A DNA stretch of 64,000 nt, taken from assembly GCA_934513685.1 (NCBI GenBank), contig CAKSWY010000002.1:57946-121945 (forward strand), written 5' to 3'. The stretch comes from an uncultured Oscillospiraceae bacterium. Lineage in GTDB: Bacteria; Bacillota; Clostridia; Oscillospirales; Ruminococcaceae. The notes beneath the pieces were generated by a model. That model did no database searches, was not told where the DNA came from, and worked only from the letters and a program-made list of their open reading frames with translations. The position numbers and the translations under genes were made by a program. Shown here piece by piece: positions 60,564 through 64,000 of the stretch (position 1 is the stretch's first letter; the number at the start of each line of letters is the position of its first letter).

Positions 60564-62056
60564 GAGTCACCCCTGCGTATACGGGGGAAAAGCCAGCGCC
60601 ATCTGCAACTTCGCAATGGCCGTAGGATCACCCCCGCGCATGCGGGGAAAAGTCTCCGATAAAAACGGTGTTTCCGCCGGACGGGGGATCACCCCCGCGC
60701 ATGCGGGGAAAAGCTTTGACCCAAAGTTGGCCCGGTTGTGTCCTACGGGATCACCCCCGCGCATGCGGGGAAAAGGCCTGAACGACCGAGAAAATGCCCG
60801 CGATGGTGGGATCACCCCCGCGCATGCGGGGAGAAGAGTTTTTAAACGATGCACCGTCAGTCCATGTGGGGATCACCCCCGCGCATGCGGGGAGAAGTGT
60901 GAAAATCGGCCCGGACACCTACCGCAAAAAGGATCACCCCCGCGCATGCGGGGAGAAGTTGGCTTTTTACAATCCGTGTTATAGGGCTTTAGGATCACCC
61001 CCGCGCATGCGGGGAAAAGGGTAAAAGGTGCCGTCGCCGGGCACCAGCCAGGGGATCACCCCTGCGTATGCGGGGAAAAGCAGGCAAGGCCGGGGCCGAC
61101 GGTCACGGTCATGGGATCACCCCCGCGCATGCGGGGAAAAGTACCGATTTCGGCGGCACACGCCAATGTACTCAGGATCACCCCCGCGCATGCGGGGAAA
61201 AGTTTGTCGGCAGCTGCGTAAAGAATTCAACCACGGGATCACCCCCGCGCATGCGGGGAAAAGTGCAGCGCCGACTAAAAAATATAGGCAATGCCAGGAT
61301 CACCCCCGCGCATGCGGGGAAAAGAACATTTTTGCACATAACAGCGTACTTAAATTGGGATCACCCCCGCGCATGCGGGGAAAAGTTGTGCATAATTGTC
61401 CATATGCAGCACATCACAGGATCACCCCCGCGCATGCGGGGAAAAGAAACAGTCCTCAAAACCGACGACCCATCGGTTAGGATCACCCCCGCGCATGCGG
61501 GGAAAAGCAGCGTCCACAGCCCTGCAACAATCATACATAAGGATCACCCCCGCGCATGCGGGGAAAAGGAAATTTGTGCTTGATGGGATGCAAGCGGCGG
61601 GGGATCACCCCCGCGCATGCGGGGAAAAGAACTCGCCCGTCTCCATGTTCTCGACGCCCACAGGATCACCCCCGCGCATGCGGGGAAAAGTGAGTTATAA
61701 TAAAGACGATGAAAGGAGTGATAGGATCACCCCCGCGCATGCGGGGAAAAGACATTGTGAGGTGCGTATGAATTTTTTGAAGTGGGATCACCCCCGCGCA
61801 TGCGGGGAAAAGCATTTTTTGAGAAGGGGGGTGAATTTGTGAGCGGGATCACCCCCGCGCATGCGGGGAAAAGACACTCCCTGACGCAATCAACAACGGC
61901 GTCGAGGGATCACCCCCGCGCATGCGGGGAAAAGCCGGCGCATCTTCCACCCCCGAGGCCCGGAGCGGGATCACCCCCGCGCATGCGGGGAAAAGAAGGC
62001 TGCGATCGTATGTTTGGCCCGTGAGACGGGATCACCCCCGCGCATGCGGGGAAAAG
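60564..62056 (-). CRISPR. Type I-E CRISPR array, 25 repeats and 24 spacers
   Basis: Plus-strand consensus repeat of 28 nt: GGATCACCCCCGCG followed by CATGCGGGGAAAAG. On the minus strand it begins CTTTTCCCCGCGC and ends GGGGGTGATCC, as type I-E repeats do. Repeats start at 60625 and recur every 61 bp (one interval of 62) to 62029-62056. A degenerate 29-nt copy at 60564-60592 is the 25th and marks the old end. Spacers are 32-34 nt. Repeats at 60809, 60870 and 60931 share a GGGGAGAAG variant; the one at 61053 has CTGCGTATG, like the terminal copy. Transcription is probably on the minus strand, away from cas2, with new spacers added near 62056. Confidence 0.97.
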
Positions 62057-62073
62057 ACTAAAAAGATCCCGTA

Positions 62074-62967
62074 TCACCGACTGTATCCGTTGCGTTCCGC
62101 TCCATTTTCGTTTAGTTTCGCATAAACTTTCTGCGTCAAACGGCAGTCGGGCACCGCCCGGTGCTCTACCTTGTCTGCCAGCGCAAAATGCTGCGCCAGT
62201 GCAAGCAGTTTATAACTGGACAGGCCCAGTATTTTTCGCCGTGCAAGAGGAAGGAGATCGATTTTCCGGTTGGCCAAAACCGGTTTCATGTTCCGAATGC
62301 AGGCCATACGCAGAAATTCCAAATCAAATTGCAGGTTGTGTCCCACCAAAGTATCTTTGCCTACAAAGCGCAGGAACGCCTCCAGCGCATCCGCGGCGTC
62401 CATACCGCCTTCCAGTTCTTCCTGTGTGATGCCCGTCAGGCGGGCAATTTCTGCGGGCAACGGCGTTTCCAGCCGCACCAGCGCCGAAAACTCCTCTCCT
62501 GGCTGCCCATCCCGGACCCGGACCGCGCCATACTCCACGATTGCATCCGTTGCCGCATGCAGTCCTGTTGTTTCAAGGTCGATCACGGTATAATCCTGCT
62601 TTCCGGGCGGTCGGGCAGCTCTTTGCGCCATTTTCTGTGCCATCTGATACTTTGCCGCCTTGCTGAATCCCGGTTTCAGCTCCAACGCCTCGACCTGGGG
62701 TTGCGCTTGCGGAAGCGGACGGCGCATCAGCTTAATGCCGTCGTAATCCACCACTTCCCAGTTAGTATTATGGGTGCGGAATTCCATCTTCTGCTCGCCG
62801 GCCGCTGTATAGACCATCGTCGCCTGTCCATTTTTCAGGTACTGGCAGACCCGATCCCAGACCGCATCCCGCACGCGGCTGCTCACGTTCCCCACGTAGA
62901 CGCCGGTGTTGATCTCACACAGCCATTTGGACAGATCTCCCCGCAGGCGCGGCGGGCAGCTGGTCAT
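62074..62967 (-). CDS. cas2: Type I-E Cas2 fused to a DEDDh 3'-5' exonuclease
   Basis: A 297-aa fusion. Residues 1-85 are type I-E Cas2 (SCPPRLRGDLSKWLCEINTGVYVGNVSSRVRDAVWD; TNWEVVDYDGIKLMRRPL). Residues about 125-285 are a DnaQ-type exonuclease: D-x-E in YTVIDLETTGLHAATDAIVEYGAVRV, D in LVGHNLQFDLEFLRMA, and H-x4-D in EHRAVPDCRLT. Fusions of this kind are known in I-E systems, where the exonuclease trims prespacer ends before integration by Cas1-Cas2. The ATG at 62967 lacks the first beta strand; an in-frame ATT at 62982 inside the cas1 stop would restore VVLTMTSCPP. The gene ends 17 bp before the array. Confidence 0.95.
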   Translation of the reverse strand: MTSCPPRLRGDLSKWLCEINTGVYVGNVSSRVRDAVWDRVCQYLKNGQATMVYTAAGEQKMEFRTHNTNWEVVDYDGIKLMRRPLPQAQPQVEALELKPGFSKAAKYQMAQKMAQRAARPPGKQDYTVIDLETTGLHAATDAIVEYGAVRVRDGQPGEEFSALVRLETPLPAEIARLTGITQEELEGGMDAADALEAFLRFVGKDTLVGHNLQFDLEFLRMACIRNMKPVLANRKIDLLPLARRKILGLSSYKLLALAQHFALADKVEHRAVPDCRLTQKVYAKLNENGAERNGYSR

Positions 62968-62975
62968 CGTCAGAA

Positions 62976-63929
62976 CTACAATGGCTCCTCACCCTCTTCC
63001 CAGGCAGCATAGTTGATGCCGTTGGACACCGTGCCGAGGTTGTTGTCCCAAAGATACACGGCATCCGGTTCTTCCATCTGTTCTCCGTCGCTCAGCAGCA
63101 GCCAGCGAATGTCATGCACCATCCGTTCCAGAATATGGTGCTCCACCATGGCATCCCGCACACGGCGGCGCACAACGGCAGGCAGGTCTTCCGGTGCCTG
63201 CGTTGCAACCTCAAATGCGATGGGAATGGTCACCTCGGCCTTATACAGGTCTGCAATGTCGTACACAAAAGAACACTCATGGCCGACATGCACAAACCCC
63301 AGCCCTGGTGCGCAGCCCAACGCGACAATGACCGCATGCGCCAGCCCATACAGGCACGCATGCCCGGCCGACAGCGCCTGATTGACCAGGTCTCCTAACG
63401 CAAAATCCTCCGGGCGGTACAGCCGTCCACTCCATGGCACGCCGGTTTCTTTGGACGCCTTGCGGTAGACGTTCCTCACACGGCTGCCCTCCCGGCCGCG
63501 TAGCTGCTGCATCGTAAGGTTGGAAACATCTTCTTCAGGGAAACGCAGCTGATACATCTTACGCACCACGTCCAAATGCTTCCGTTGGTTGCTGACAAGT
63601 TCTGCCTGCCGAATCAGCATCCTGGAATGGGTGGTCAGCGGGCGTCCGTGGGCGTAGTAGCGCACGCCGTGCTCTCCCACCCAGACAGCTCCCACGCCGG
63701 TATCGCCCATCAGCTCCATAGCGCGATGGGTCACGCGGGTGCCAGGCCCAAGCAGCAGCACCGAGATGCCCGCCGCCGGGATCTGGACGACGCCTTTTTC
63801 GTCCGTCACGGTAATGGCACCGTCCTGCCGCCCCAGCGTACAGTGTTCCAGATACAGAAACGTCATCCGGTCTTTTACCTGTGGCAGTGCCTGCAAATCA
63901 GGCCGGATCATGCCCGGAAGTTCATCCAT
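62976..63929 (-). CDS. cas1: Type I-E CRISPR integrase Cas1
   Basis: A 317-aa endonuclease-integrase that inserts spacers. Family segments: RMTFLYLEHCTLGRQDGAITVTDEKG (N-terminal beta domain), GVGAVWVGEHGVRYYAHGRPLTTHSRMLIRQAEL, LRGREGSRVRNVYRKASKETGV with the metal-binding Glu, LSAGHACLYGLAHAVIVALGCAPGLGFVHVGHECSFVYDIADLYK with catalytic His and Asp. The C-terminus has LWDNNLGTVSNGINY, typical of type I-E. Its ATG overlaps the end of cas6e by 8 bp and its stop overlaps the probable cas2 start, so the operon is tightly coupled. Confidence 0.96.
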   Translation of the reverse strand: MDELPGMIRPDLQALPQVKDRMTFLYLEHCTLGRQDGAITVTDEKGVVQIPAAGISVLLLGPGTRVTHRAMELMGDTGVGAVWVGEHGVRYYAHGRPLTTHSRMLIRQAELVSNQRKHLDVVRKMYQLRFPEEDVSNLTMQQLRGREGSRVRNVYRKASKETGVPWSGRLYRPEDFALGDLVNQALSAGHACLYGLAHAVIVALGCAPGLGFVHVGHECSFVYDIADLYKAEVTIPIAFEVATQAPEDLPAVVRRRVRDAMVEHHILERMVHDIRWLLLSDGEQMEEPDAVYLWDNNLGTVSNGINYAAWEEGEEPL

Positions 63930-64000
63930 GGCCAGTTCCTCCGCGCAGGATCGTCATCAAGCCAAGGCCGTAGGCTTTGCCGCGGCCAATGCCCTGACAC
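63922..64000 (-). CDS. cas6e: Cas6e (CasE) crRNA endonuclease, C-terminal end only
   Basis: The last 25 residues before the TGA at 63924-63922 read CQGIGRGKAYGLGLMTILRG then GTGHG. The glycine-rich G-I-G-R-G-K-A-Y-G-x-G-L end is the conserved C-terminal loop of Cas6e, the type I-E enzyme that cuts pre-crRNA. The rest lies outside the window. It overlaps cas1 by 8 bp. Confidence 0.85.
   Translation of the reverse strand, partial: CQGIGRGKAYGLGLMTILRGGTGHG

Noticed and set aside
60544..62024. Open frames through the CRISPR array with repeating ITPAHAGK / SPPRMRGK peptides
   Set aside because: They are translations of the 28-nt repeats and have no start or ribosome site of their own.

Overview
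The window comes from a high-GC Gram-positive anaerobe of the class Clostridia. My best guess is the Oscillospiraceae (Faecalibacterium/Gemmiger/Subdoligranulum-like). The evidence is gene content: HprK, PfkA, RapZ/WhiA, hybrid-cluster protein, YabP/YabQ sporulation genes and a DUF6323-type protein. Genes are dense, with strong GGAGG-type ribosome binding sites and sigma-A promoters spaced 17-18 bp. Genus is inferred, not proven.

Layout. 1-4.6 kb: end of ybaB, recR, a maleate-isomerase-like gene remnant, tRNA-Leu, a large membrane protein and an RluA pseudouridine synthase. 4.6-7.9 kb is a decaying patch: an intact aldo/keto reductase, a frameshifted LysR gene, a MerR regulator, and a flavodoxin/aldo-keto-reductase fusion pseudogene. 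7.9-17.7 kb: a cytidylate-kinase-like gene, a LysR regulator divergent from ilvD with a striking palindrome between them, an acyltransferase, mgtE and a sodium-dependent transporter. 17.8-27.6 kb: a minus-strand block hprK-glcK-murB-rapZ-whiA-dnaE-pfkA, linking carbon control, wall synthesis, division and glycolysis. 27.8-31.9 kb: a P-loop ATPase, a nuclease-helicase fusion, a 52-aa membrane protein and tRNA-Ala. 32-41.8 kb: nadE, hcp and a MacB-like ABC operon. 42-46.7 kb: an RNA methyltransferase and the conserved mazG-hup-yabO-yabP-yabQ-divIC-yabR cluster. 46.8-52 kb: a complete branched-chain amino-acid/amide ABC operon (livJHMGF). 52.1-52.9 kb: xpt.

The most unusual region is 53.1-60.2 kb. 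It is a nine-gene minus-strand operon that reads as a self-contained ubiquitin-like conjugation system. In transcription order it encodes a beta-grasp ubiquitin-like protein with a near-C-terminal Gly-Gly, a membrane-anchored Cys/His-rich protein, a ThiF/E1-type enzyme, an E2-like protein with a candidate catalytic cysteine, and a JAMM-motif protease. These are followed by a transglutaminase-like protein, an SPFH-like protein with a zinc ribbon, and two further membrane proteins. The first five look like tag, possible ligase or anchor, activation, conjugation and processing. The last four suggest a membrane-associated target or scaffold.

Directly beside it, separated by a terminator, lies a type I-E CRISPR array (25 repeats, 24 spacers). 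It is followed by a cas2 gene fused to a DEDDh exonuclease, cas1, and the end of cas6e at the window edge. The proximity of the two systems may indicate a defence island, but that is inference.
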